A stretch of 8,682 nt of DNA from JBOGWP01 sp050693875 (GCA_050693875.1 JBOGWP010000140.1:1-8682); one strand, 5' to 3'. Counted from the stretch's first letter, positions 1 through 6,608 are shown. Notes: generated by a model not told the origin, from the letters alone. Made by a program: numbers and translations.

Positions 1-110
1 GAGGGCCTGCCGGCATAGAGGACTGCCGGCGAAGCCTCGGCTCGCCGAGCGGGGCCCGGCAGGCAGAGCGAAGCGAGGGCCTGCCGGCATAGAGGACTGC
101 CGGCGAAGCC
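1..110. repeat. 36-bp direct repeat pair with inverted arms
   Basis: Bases 1-36 and 75-110 are identical over 36 bp (both begin GAGGGCCTGCCGGCATAGAG), a period of 74. Between and into the second copy lies an inverted repeat: CCGGCAGGC at 56-64 and its exact complement GCCTGCCGG at 79-87, with a 14-base loop of the form GAGCGAAGCGAG. The inter-copy segment also has GCTCGCCGAGC, itself a small palindrome that recurs in the repeat block at 6367-6600. No start codon or ribosome binding site gives a credible reading frame here. I read it as a GC-rich intergenic repeat cluster cut by the left edge of the window. Its function is unknown; a transcript hairpin or a mobile-repeat relic are both possible. 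Confidence 0.8.
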
Positions 111-117
111 GGCCCCA

Positions 118-163
118 TGCCTTTCCAGCCTGTACCGGGGAGCGAGGCGACCCGCTAGACTTC
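118..163. repeat. 46-bp dispersed intergenic repeat, copy A
   Basis: This stretch (core TACCGGGGAGCGAGGCGACC, then CGCTAGAC) matches 6609-6654 at 41 of 46 positions in the same orientation. Both copies end a GC-rich repeat block and finish with CTAGACyTC. The rest of the 255-bp leader (164-236) shows no second repeat and no convincing -35/-10 pair; there is only a T-rich patch around 164-175 and TTATTG at 182-187. A promoter for the gene at 256 must lie here or upstream, but I cannot point to it. Confidence 0.75.
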
Positions 164-236
164 CGGTTTTCCGACGGCCCGCTTATTGCCGCCGGAGACG
201 ATTCGGGCGGCCGCTGCACGCGCGTTGGCACGGCGC

Positions 237-246
237 GGAGGAGGGG
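237..246 (+). promoter_or_regulatory. Strong ribosome binding site for the first gene
   Basis: GGAGGAGGGG ends 9 bases before the ATG at 256. It is a near-ideal Shine-Dalgarno sequence and fixes the start of the zinc-finger Kelch gene, since no competing in-frame start has such a site. Confidence 0.8.
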
Positions 247-255
247 AGCGCGTCC

Positions 256-1623
256 ATGGCGACCGAGGTGCTCAAGTGTGAACGGCACGGCACCGCGACC
301 CGCCTTACCTGCGTCGAGTGCGGAACGCCGATCTGCCCCAAGTGCTCGGTGCGTACCGAGGTGGGGCTCAAGTGCGAAGAGCACGCCCGTGCGGCGGCCG
401 TGCCGGTGCAGATCCCGGGCCGCTCGCGGCTGGCGCGTCCGGCGCTCCTCGGCGGTGCCGTGCTCATCGTCGTCGCGCTGGTGCTCGTTCTCCGCCCCGG
501 CCGGACCGACAAGAAGACGGAGAAGCCTCTGCCACCGGTTGGGGCGTGGTCGGCGCTCGCCACGCCGACGAAGATCCGGGGGACGGCCACCGCAACCGCG
601 CTGAACGACGGCACCGTCCTGGTGGCCGGGGGCGGCGTTCAGGCGGTTCCCCTCTCCTTTGCCGAGATCTACGATCCCAAGGCCGGGACATGGACCCCCA
701 CCGGCGAGTTGAACGAGGCGCGCCGAGGGCACCAGTCCGTCCTCCTCCAGGATGGGCGAGTGCTCACCGCGGGGGGCATCGCCGGCGGTGAGCTGCTCGC
801 CTCCACCGAGATCTACGATCCGGCCTCGGGCCTGTGGACCAAGATCTCGGACATGGCGAGTCCCCGCCTCGGCCACTCTCTCACCGCTCTTGCCGATGGG
901 AAGGTCCTCGCCGCCGCAGGATCGACCCCGCAGGCGGCCCAGGGCACCTGCGGCGGCCAGACCCTTCGCCCCGACTCGTCCGTCGAGATCTTCGATCCGG
1001 CAAGCGGAGAGTGGACTCCGGCAGGGGCGATGACCACGAGCCGCTTCGAGCACACGGCAACCCTCCTCGATGACGGCCGCGTGCTCATCGCAGGGGGAAC
1101 GGGCGGGTCGGGGTCGGAGCTGCGACCCCTCGCCTCCACAGAGCTCTACGATCCCGCCTCCGGCACCTTCACCGGCTCGGGCCGCCTCGCCGAGGGGCGC
1201 ACAAACCATGCCGCGGCGCGCCTGAAGGATGGCACGGTGCTGGTGGCTGGGGGGGCCGGCGGCGCCGACTGCGACATCACGCTCGCCTCGAGCGAGTTGT
1301 TCGAGCCGCAGGTGGCAAGCTGGTCGACCGCCGGGCACCTTGCCCAGGCACGCACCGGCCTCACCCTCTCGCCCCTGGCCGACGGGCGGGCGGTCGCGGC
1401 GGCCGGCGAGTCCGCCACCCGCGGGACGCGGCGGTCACTGGCCACCGCTGAGCTGTGGAACAGGTCCCGATGGCGGGCGGCGGGCAAGAAGATGGGATGT
1501 CCCAGGAGCGAACAGGCCGCGGCCGTGCTGCCGGACGGATCGGTGCTCGTCGTGGCCGGAGACGCAGTGGCGCCGAGCCGGGCGGCGCAGGCCCAGAGCT
1601 GCGCGGAGCGGTACGTTCCTTGA
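256..1623 (+). CDS. B-box-like zinc finger / one-TM / Kelch propeller protein
   Basis: This 455-residue protein has three parts. Residues 8-43 form a B-box-like zinc site with ligands C8, H11, C19, C22, C27, C30, C40 and H43. Residues about 61-80 are one hydrophobic membrane helix. Residues about 95-455 hold seven repeats of the DG-x-VL-xAGG type (at about 118, 166, 214, 273, 325, 376 and 427), most followed by (A/T)E-(I/L)-(Y/F)DP and a tryptophan. This is a Kelch/galactose-oxidase-like seven-bladed beta-propeller. The leading GAWSALAT strand (96-103) probably closes the last blade, which ends in AERYVP. Four cysteines (232, 339, 415, 448) lie in the propeller and could form disulfides if it is outside the cell. 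Basic residues before the helix suggest the zinc finger is cytosolic and the propeller external, but the segment after it is also basic, so topology is not certain. No catalytic residues of galactose oxidase are recognisable; a binding role is more likely. A related zinc finger opens the hydrolase-like gene downstream of ftsH. Confidence 0.88.
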   Translation: MATEVLKCERHGTATRLTCVECGTPICPKCSVRTEVGLKCEEHARAAAVPVQIPGRSRLARPALLGGAVLIVVALVLVLRPGRTDKKTEKPLPPVGAWSALATPTKIRGTATATALNDGTVLVAGGGVQAVPLSFAEIYDPKAGTWTPTGELNEARRGHQSVLLQDGRVLTAGGIAGGELLASTEIYDPASGLWTKISDMASPRLGHSLTALADGKVLAAAGSTPQAAQGTCGGQTLRPDSSVEIFDPASGEWTPAGAMTTSRFEHTATLLDDGRVLIAGGTGGSGSELRPLASTELYDPASGTFTGSGRLAEGRTNHAAARLKDGTVLVAGGAGGADCDITLASSELFEPQVASWSTAGHLAQARTGLTLSPLADGRAVAAAGESATRGTRRSLATAELWNRSRWRAAGKKMGCPRSEQAAAVLPDGSVLVVAGDAVAPSRAAQAQSCAERYVP

Positions 1624-1630
1624 CCGCACT

Positions 1631-1660
1631 GTGCATTCTGCATCTAGATGCAGAATGCAC
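1631..1660. promoter_or_regulatory. Perfect 30-bp palindrome, candidate operator
   Basis: The half-site GTGCATTCTGCATCT is followed immediately by its exact reverse complement, giving 15+15 bp with no mismatch and no spacer. It starts 7 bases after the stop of the Kelch gene and ends 77 bases before the ftsH start. At 14/30 G+C it is much less GC-rich than its surroundings. Folded as RNA it would give a 13-bp stem with a CUAG loop, but no T-run follows on either strand, so an intrinsic terminator is less likely than a dimeric-repressor or activator site. I do not recognise the regulator family. Confidence 0.6.
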
Positions 1661-1685
1661 TATCCACCCGTGCATCCATGCGGCC

Positions 1686-1703
1686 CATAATTGATGTTCA
1701 ATT
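1686..1703 (+). promoter_or_regulatory. Possible -10 box with overlapping inverted repeat upstream of ftsH
   Basis: CATAAT at 1686-1691 matches five of six bases of the TATAAT consensus, in a short AT-rich island (about 1686-1720). AATTGA at 1689-1694 and its complement TCAATT at 1698-1703 form an inverted repeat around TGT and overlap the putative -10 and start of transcription. No good -35 sits 16-18 bases upstream; the 30-bp palindrome ends 25 bases upstream of the box, where an activator could substitute. The assignment is tentative. Confidence 0.35.
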
Positions 1704-1725
1704 CTCGGCACATTTTTCAACCGGC

Positions 1726-1732
1726 GAGGGGG
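1726..1732 (+). promoter_or_regulatory. Ribosome binding site deciding the ftsH start
   Basis: GAGGGGG lies 5 bases before the ATG at 1738. The frame stays open back to an ATG at 1648, but that codon is inside the 30-bp palindrome and has no Shine-Dalgarno. The extra 30 residues it would add do not resemble an FtsH N-terminus. Confidence 0.65.
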
Positions 1733-1737
1733 TGGCC

Positions 1738-3657
1738 ATGGCAGGCTTCAAGGGTCTCCGCGGCAAGGGAGACAGGAACAAGGAGCCCGAACGGCCACCG
1801 AATCCGGATGGGTCGCAGGAGACCAATGTTCGCCGGAGGGTGCTCATCCTGTGCATCCTCGCCCTCCCGGTGTTGATCGGCTTCTACGCCCTGCTCCTCT
1901 GGTGGTCGACGCCACGCACCCCCGGCGATCAGCTCACCCTCACGCAATACCTCACGCTCCTTCGGCAGGGCAGGGTCCAGGACGCCACCCTCCTCGACAC
2001 CGACAATCGGGTGTTCGGAACCTACGACCGAGGCCAGTACTGGGTGGCGTTCGGCACTCGTGAGACGGTCTTCTCCCGGGTCACGAGCGCCCTCGAGGAG
2101 GCGGGGGTCCCGACGACGGTGAAGCAGCAACCCCTCAAGGGTCTCGTGGTGCCGCTCTCGGTGCTGCTGCCGGTGCTGATCCTCGTCGACTCGTTCGTCA
2201 TCTTCTTCGTGCTGATGCGGGGCGGGGGAGGCGACATCCTCGCCTTTGGGCGATCTCGGGCGCGGCGGCTGGGGACCGGCGAGTCGAAGATCACCTTCTC
2301 GGAGGTCGCGGGGGTCGACGAAGCGATCGAGGAGCTGAAAGAGATCCGCGACTACCTCGCCAACCCGGAGCGTTTCCTGGCGATGGGCGCCGCGGTCCCG
2401 AAGGGGATCCTGCTCGTCGGACCTCCCGGGTGCGGCAAGACCCTGCTCGCGCGCGCGGTCGCCGGCGAGTCCGAGGTTCCCTTCTTCTCGATCTCCGGGT
2501 CGGACTTCGTCGAGATCTTCGTCGGCGTGGGTGCCGCACGCATCCGGGACCTCTTCCGAACCGCGAAGGCGAACGCCCCCGCCATCGTCTTCATCGATGA
2601 GCTCGATGCCGTCGGTCGGGGCCGAACGGCGTCGGCGATCGGCGGCCAGGACGAGCGCGAGGCCACCCTCAACCAGCTGCTGGTCGAGCTGGACGGGTTC
2701 GACTCCGGCACCGGCGTGGTCGTCCTCTCGGCGACCAACAGACCCGACATCCTCGACGCGGCCCTGCTCCGGCCGGGCCGCTTCGACCGGCGCGTGACCG
2801 TCGACCGGCCGGATGTCCGGGGACGTGAGGGCATCCTCAAGATCCACGCCCGCGGCAAGCCCCTCTCCCCCGACGTCGAGCTCGCCCTGGTCGCCAAGCG
2901 CACCGCCGGTTTCTCGGGGGCCGACCTGGCGAACGTGGTGAACGAAGCCGCTCTGCTCGCCGCCCGCCGGGCGAGCGCGATCATCGAGCCGACCCACATC
3001 TCGGAGGCGATCGAGCGGGTGCTCGCCGGCCCCGAGCGCCGCAGCCGGATCATCAGCCCGGAGGACCGCCGCCGGATCGCCTTCCACGAGGCGGGACATG
3101 CCGTCACGTCGGCGGCGCTCCCCGCCGCCGACCGGGTGGGGAAGGTCTCGATCGTCGCACGAGGCCATGGGGGCGGGTTCACCTGGTACGTCACCGAGGG
3201 CGATCAGGTGATGGCAACGAGGTCACAGCTGCTCGACCGGGTCGCCGGACTGCTCGCCGGGAGAGCCTGCGAGATGCTGATCTTCGGCGAGCCGTCGACC
3301 GGCGCCAACGACGACCTCGAACGAGCGGCCGAGATCGCCAAACGGATGGTGTGCGAGTTCGGGATGAGCGAACGCATGGGCCCGTTCTCGGTCAAGCCGT
3401 TCGTCAACGCCTCCATATCGGGGGACGCCCTCGGACCCCCGTTCTCCGAACGCGTGGCGAGCGACATCGACCACGAGGTGCAAGCGGTGCTCCGGGAGGG
3501 GATGTCGCGCGCCGCCGCGATCCTCGACGAGAACCGCGGCGTGCTCGAGGCGCTGGCCAGGAAGCTGATCGAGGTCGAAAGCCTCGAGGGAGACGGCCTC
3601 GACGAGTTCCTGCTCCAGGTCACCAAGGCCCGGGCCGCACTCGGCACGGCGGGATGA
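1738..3657 (+). CDS. ftsH: FtsH-type ATP-dependent zinc metalloprotease
   Basis: This 639-residue membrane-anchored AAA+ protease would extract and degrade membrane and cytosolic proteins as a hexamer. A basic N-terminus is followed by TM1 (about 35-57), an external domain of about 75 residues, and TM2 (about 136-160). The AAA+ module has Walker A GPPGCGKT (228-235; the usual GPPGTGKT carries Thr where this has Cys232), pore loop FVEIFVGVGA (257-266), Walker B IVFIDELD (283-290) and the arginine-finger region RPGRFDR (345-351). The M41 peptidase domain has HEAGH (450-454), with H450 and H454 as zinc ligands, E451 catalytic and D526 (in STGANDDLERA) the likely third ligand. All key residues are present, so it should be active. 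Length is typical to slightly short. Its stop overlaps the next start (ATGA), implying co-translation with the hydrolase-like gene. The zinc-finger proteins on both sides suggest a specialised paralogue rather than the housekeeping copy, but only the whole genome can show this. Confidence 0.95.
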   Translation: MAGFKGLRGKGDRNKEPERPPNPDGSQETNVRRRVLILCILALPVLIGFYALLLWWSTPRTPGDQLTLTQYLTLLRQGRVQDATLLDTDNRVFGTYDRGQYWVAFGTRETVFSRVTSALEEAGVPTTVKQQPLKGLVVPLSVLLPVLILVDSFVIFFVLMRGGGGDILAFGRSRARRLGTGESKITFSEVAGVDEAIEELKEIRDYLANPERFLAMGAAVPKGILLVGPPGCGKTLLARAVAGESEVPFFSISGSDFVEIFVGVGAARIRDLFRTAKANAPAIVFIDELDAVGRGRTASAIGGQDEREATLNQLLVELDGFDSGTGVVVLSATNRPDILDAALLRPGRFDRRVTVDRPDVRGREGILKIHARGKPLSPDVELALVAKRTAGFSGADLANVVNEAALLAARRASAIIEPTHISEAIERVLAGPERRSRIISPEDRRRIAFHEAGHAVTSAALPAADRVGKVSIVARGHGGGFTWYVTEGDQVMATRSQLLDRVAGLLAGRACEMLIFGEPSTGANDDLERAAEIAKRMVCEFGMSERMGPFSVKPFVNASISGDALGPPFSERVASDIDHEVQAVLREGMSRAAAILDENRGVLEALARKLIEVESLEGDGLDEFLLQVTKARAALGTAG

Positions 3658-4949
3658 GAACCGCGGCCGCCGGGCCGTGCAAGAACCACCCCCGGCGAGA
3701 CGGGGTCACGACCTGCGTCGTCTGCGACTCGCCGATCTGCGCCGAATGCCTCGTCCAAACCCCCGTCGGCATGAAGTGCCGGGAATGCACGGGCACCGGG
3801 CGGGCCGCCACGGCGTCGTCGCGCGGTGCCCGAAGGCGTGATGCCCCGGCACGGCGGCCACGCTGGACCGCAATCGTGGCGGTCGCAGGCCTGGCGGTCG
3901 TGGTGGTGGCTTCCATCGTGCTCACCCGCGACCGGGGTAGCACCCCCGCCTCCGTCTCGGGCGGCGGCGATCAGCTCGATCGAGCGGTGCAGTTCCGCGG
4001 CGGCGGGGATCTCCGAATCAGCGCGACGCTGTCGCTGCCGGCGGCGGCCCGGAAGGCCCGCGTCCCGGCCGTCCTGATCGTGCCCGGTGCGGGACCCACC
4101 GACCGGAACGGTGTCAACGTGTCCGGCGGGATCCCCGACAACCTCTACGAGGACATCGCGCAACGACTGGTCGAGCAGGGTGTGGCGACCCTTCGGTACG
4201 ACAAGCGGGGCTCGGGCCTGTCTCCGATTCCCCAGGATCAAGTGCTGACCTTCGACGACCTCGTCGCGGACGCCAGAGCCGGGATCGGGTTTCTCCGTGA
4301 CCGGCGAGAGGTCGACGCCGCCCGGCTTGCCGTCGTGGGGCACGACATCGGGGGACTCGTAGCGATGCGCGCGGCCGGCGCGGACCGCTCGATCCGCGGG
4401 CTGGTCCTCATCTCGACTCCCGGGCGCCCCCTCGTCGACGTGCTTGCCGACGACCTGCGGAACACCACGAGCGACCCAGCCCACGCCGCCACGCTCATCA
4501 CCGAGCTTCGCTCGCTGGCGGGCACGCTCGTTGCCGGTGGCGAGGTTCCCGACGTAAACGCACTGGACCCGGTCCTGCGCTCGGCCTTCCAGCCGGGGGC
4601 GGCTCCTTACACGCGGGCCCTCTTCGCGATCAGCCCGCCGGACGAGGCCCGGCAGGTGGGTGCCCCAGTGCTCATCGTGCGTGGCGGTCGATCGACCGGG
4701 ATCAGCGCCGAGGACGCCGTTCGGCTCGCCGCCGCGTTCGGCTCGCGGGCGGAGGTGCTCGTCTCGGACCGTGGCGGGCAGACGCTGCGGGTACCGGTCG
4801 AGGCGCCGCAGGCGACGCCCTCGCTCTCGGCGGCGGACGAGCACGAGCTGACCGAGCACCAGGGGGCGGTCGCCGGCGAACGTCGCGATCTCGACACGCT
4901 CCAGCAGATCGTGCGCTGGATCACCGCCCGGGTGTCGGGTCGGGTCTGA
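3654..4949 (+). CDS. B-box-like zinc finger / one-TM / alpha-beta-hydrolase-like protein, catalytic triad lost
   Basis: This is a 431-residue protein. Residues 9-45 form a zinc site (C9, H12, C21, C24, C29, C32, C42, C45) closely matching that of the protein encoded at 256-1623, with shared PIC-x2-C-x-V-x-T-x-VG-x-KC. A very basic stretch (57-70) precedes one TM helix (about 72-90), predicting cytosolic zinc finger and external C-terminus. Residues about 110-431 are an alpha/beta-hydrolase fold: VPGAGPTDRNG (143-153) is the family's GxGPxDRxG loop, LRYDKRGSGLS (180-190) is conserved, and VVGHDIGG (227-234) is the nucleophile elbow. The expected Ser is Asp231, the acid in GGRSTGIS (344-351) is Ser347, and the usual His in the GGQTLR segment is Gln376. 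All three triad positions therefore appear replaced, so hydrolysis is doubtful and a binding or regulatory role is inferred. The ATG at 3654 overlaps the ftsH TGA and has only a weak GGCGGG upstream, so translation is probably coupled. The frame is open further upstream inside ftsH, but the zinc finger begins right after this start. Confidence 0.87.
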   Translation: MRTAAAGPCKNHPRRDGVTTCVVCDSPICAECLVQTPVGMKCRECTGTGRAATASSRGARRRDAPARRPRWTAIVAVAGLAVVVVASIVLTRDRGSTPASVSGGGDQLDRAVQFRGGGDLRISATLSLPAAARKARVPAVLIVPGAGPTDRNGVNVSGGIPDNLYEDIAQRLVEQGVATLRYDKRGSGLSPIPQDQVLTFDDLVADARAGIGFLRDRREVDAARLAVVGHDIGGLVAMRAAGADRSIRGLVLISTPGRPLVDVLADDLRNTTSDPAHAATLITELRSLAGTLVAGGEVPDVNALDPVLRSAFQPGAAPYTRALFAISPPDEARQVGAPVLIVRGGRSTGISAEDAVRLAAAFGSRAEVLVSDRGGQTLRVPVEAPQATPSLSAADEHELTEHQGAVAGERRDLDTLQQIVRWITARVSGRV

Positions 4950-4960
4950 ACCGCCGGCCC

Positions 4961-6211
4961 TCACCCCCCGCCGCCGCTGCCTCTCGCCCGGCGAGCGCGC
5001 CTCGCCGCCACCACGAGAACGGCGGCGGCTGCGAGCGCGGCCACCCCCGCCGCCGGCCACCAACCGCCTTGCCCAACGGGCTGGGCTCGCGCGGGGGCCG
5101 GAGTGGGCGAGGCCGACGAGGGCGGTGCCGGGGAAGGCCGGAAGCCGGCGCCGTCGACAAAGAACCGCACGAAGTCCGTCCCACCCCACACCAGCATGTC
5201 GCGTCCAGTCCATACGGCGACGTGATGCCCGCGGGGAGCGAGGGCCACCTCCGGAAGCATGGTCCATAAGTCGCCGAGCGGGCGGTAGGCGGCGCCGTCG
5301 CCGAATGCCCTTTCCCCCAGGCCCCCCCAGATCAGAATCTCGCCACCGGTCCACACCGCCGTGCTCGACGCCCTCGGGGCAAGCGGCGATGCCGCAATCG
5401 TGCGCCAGCGTCGCCGAGCCGGGTCGTACGCCGCCCCGTCGGAGAAGTAGGTCGCTGATCCGGACGGCGTCTCCCTCCAGCCCCCCCAGACGACCATCTC
5501 CCGGCCAGTCCAGGTGGCGACCTGATCGGAGCGCCCCGCGATCGACCGAGGGGGCGGAGGCAGCCGCTGCCAACGACGACCGGGGGGATCGTACGCGGCC
5601 CCGTCGGCGAGGTAGAACGGCCGCCCATCCCGCCCGCCGCCGATCCCGCCCCACACGATCACACTCTTGCCGGTCCAGACTGCCGTGTGCGAGCTGCGTG
5701 CCGCGATCGATGCGGCGGGCAGCCGGGCCCACCGATCTGATTGCGGGTCGTAGGACGCGCCGTCGGCATACGGCTCGTTGCCGGCCTCGCTGCGCCCACC
5801 CCAAACGAGCACGCGTCGGCCCGTCCACACCATCGCGTGATCCACGCGCCGCGGGATCGGGGCGGGGGCGATCGGCCTCCAGGTATGGGACTCCGGCTCG
5901 TAGGCGGCCGACGCACCCTCCCCCAGCCCACCCCAGACCACCACCACCGATCCCGACCAGACGGCCCGGTGCCCTCCCGGGGCGCCGAGCGGAGGGAGCA
6001 GGCGCCAGGTTCCGGACGCCGCGTCGAGCGCGGCGCCGAGCGCCTCGTCACCGGTGGCGCTCTTCGCCCACACCACCAGCTCCCGGCCGGTCCAGGCGCC
6101 GGAGTCCGCAGCGGGGCCCACCGTCAGCGGCCCGGGAGGAAGCGTGTCCCACCCTGCGGCGGCCGGCGCCGCCGCCACGAGCACGAGCACGAACAATGGA
6201 ACGAGGCGCAG
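4961..6211 (-). CDS. Secreted Kelch-like beta-propeller with C-terminal membrane anchor
   Basis: About 416 residues if started at the in-frame CTG at 6211. The N-terminus is a signal peptide (basic residue, then LVPLFVLVLVAAAPAAAG). Seven repeats of the type VW-T-G-x-x-(V/L)-V-WGG follow, near residues 39, 84, 128, 178, 233, 286 and 333. Between them are DGAAYDP segments and a W near each blade end, giving a seven-bladed propeller. A Pro/Ser/Ala-rich linker (359-380), a hydrophobic helix (about 384-402) and a basic tail (RRARRARG) complete a type I membrane protein with the propeller outside. No catalytic residues are recognisable. The start is unsettled: no in-frame ATG or GTG has a ribosome binding site. 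TTG at 6196 is an alternative, and an ATG at 6218 with GAGG eight bases upstream is one frame off. The frame stays open upstream only by running through the non-coding repeats. The gene converges on the hydrolase-like gene with 11 bp between stops. It is only distantly similar to the zinc-finger Kelch protein and has a different repeat consensus. Confidence 0.82.
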   Translation of the reverse strand: MRLVPLFVLVLVAAAPAAAGWDTLPPGPLTVGPAADSGAWTGRELVVWAKSATGDEALGAALDAASGTWRLLPPLGAPGGHRAVWSGSVVVVWGGLGEGASAAYEPESHTWRPIAPAPIPRRVDHAMVWTGRRVLVWGGRSEAGNEPYADGASYDPQSDRWARLPAASIAARSSHTAVWTGKSVIVWGGIGGGRDGRPFYLADGAAYDPPGRRWQRLPPPPRSIAGRSDQVATWTGREMVVWGGWRETPSGSATYFSDGAAYDPARRRWRTIAASPLAPRASSTAVWTGGEILIWGGLGERAFGDGAAYRPLGDLWTMLPEVALAPRGHHVAVWTGRDMLVWGGTDFVRFFVDGAGFRPSPAPPSSASPTPAPARAQPVGQGGWWPAAGVAALAAAAVLVVAARRARRARGSGGGG

Positions 6212-6234
6212 GGAACATCCCCTGCGCCTCGTTC
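6199..6234. promoter_or_regulatory. Perfect 15-bp hairpin at the start of the secreted Kelch gene
   Basis: GAACGAGGCGCAGGG (6199-6213) and its exact complement (6220-6234) enclose a 6-base loop. In the minus-strand transcript the loop reads GATGTT and holds the only nearby ATG. The GAGG and AGGGG Shine-Dalgarno-like bases lie in the 5' arm, and the probable signal-peptide start lies in the 3' arm. A hairpin placed like this would occlude ribosome binding. No U-run follows on either strand, so it does not look like a simple terminator. Confidence 0.6.
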
Positions 6235-6337
6235 TGCCTGGTTGGTTGGTTACGAGCCCAGCTTGAGGTGCCGAAGTTCGGGCGAATGAGTCAAGTTTGG
6301 GGACGAGAGCCCACCAGGGGCGCACCGCAAGCGGGGC

Positions 6338-6600
6338 CCGGCAGGCACCGAGCAAAGCGAGGCCCTGCCGGCATTGAACGACGCGGCCGGTGGCACGGCT
6401 CGCCGAGCGGGGGCGAGCGGGCCGACATTGAGGACCGCGGCCGGAGGCACGGCTCGCCGAGCGGGGGCGAGGCGGGCCGACATTGAGGACCGCGGCCGGA
6501 GGCTCGGCTCGCCGAGCGAGGCAGGCCGACATTGAGGACCGCGGCCGGAGGCTCGGCTCGCCGAGCGAGGCAGGCCGACATTGAGGACCGCGGCCGGAGG
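6338..6600. repeat. GC-rich tandem repeat array in the gap between two minus-strand genes
   Basis: Five units begin GCCGrCATTGA at 6367, 6421, 6476, 6525 and 6574, spaced 54, 55, 49 and 49 bases; the last is partial, ending at 6600. Units contain GACCGCGGCCGGAGGC and the palindrome GCTCGCCGAGC. The two central 49-base units are almost identical and the first unit is the most diverged. The array is preceded by an inverted repeat, CCGGCAGG (6338-6345) and CCTGCCGG (6364-6371), which matches the one at 56-87. Spacings of 49 and 55 are not multiples of three, and the frame shifts from unit to unit, so this is not protein-coding. It fills most of the 435-bp gap; 6235-6337 shows no gene and no convincing promoter. 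Confidence 0.82.
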
Positions 6601-6608
6601 CCGCCCCT

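Noticed and set aside
1648..1737. Upstream ATG giving ftsH 30 extra residues
   Set aside because: That ATG lies inside the 30-bp palindrome without a Shine-Dalgarno; the ATG at 1738 has GAGGGGG five bases upstream.
1717..3168. Minus-strand open frame of 483 codons opposite ftsH
   Set aside because: It lies opposite the FtsH AAA+ and protease motifs and its Asp/Glu/Arg-rich translation mirrors them; it has no ribosome binding site of note.
4326..4361. Active epoxide hydrolase or dehalogenase, from the Asp in GHDIGG
   Set aside because: Those enzymes also need a late catalytic His, and that position is Gln here; the rest of the domain resembles the serine-hydrolase family with the GxGPxDRxG loop.
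4930..5010. Bidirectional terminator between the convergent genes
   Set aside because: Only 11 bp separate the stops; the nearby GGCGAG/CTCGCC inverted repeat is inside the Kelch coding end and has no T-run.
3204..5828. Very long minus-strand open frame (874 codons) across ftsH, the hydrolase-like gene and part of the Kelch gene
   Set aside because: It is antisense to genes with intact conserved motifs; its translation is Arg/Gly-rich low-complexity text typical of shadow frames in high-GC DNA and shows no domain.
6266..6294. TTGACT (minus strand, 6294-6289) as a -35 box for the secreted Kelch gene
   Set aside because: At 16-18 bases spacing there is no sequence resembling TATAAT, so support is too weak to list.
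6367..6600. CRISPR array
   Set aside because: The whole unit repeats, with no unique spacers between short conserved repeats, and no cas genes are present.
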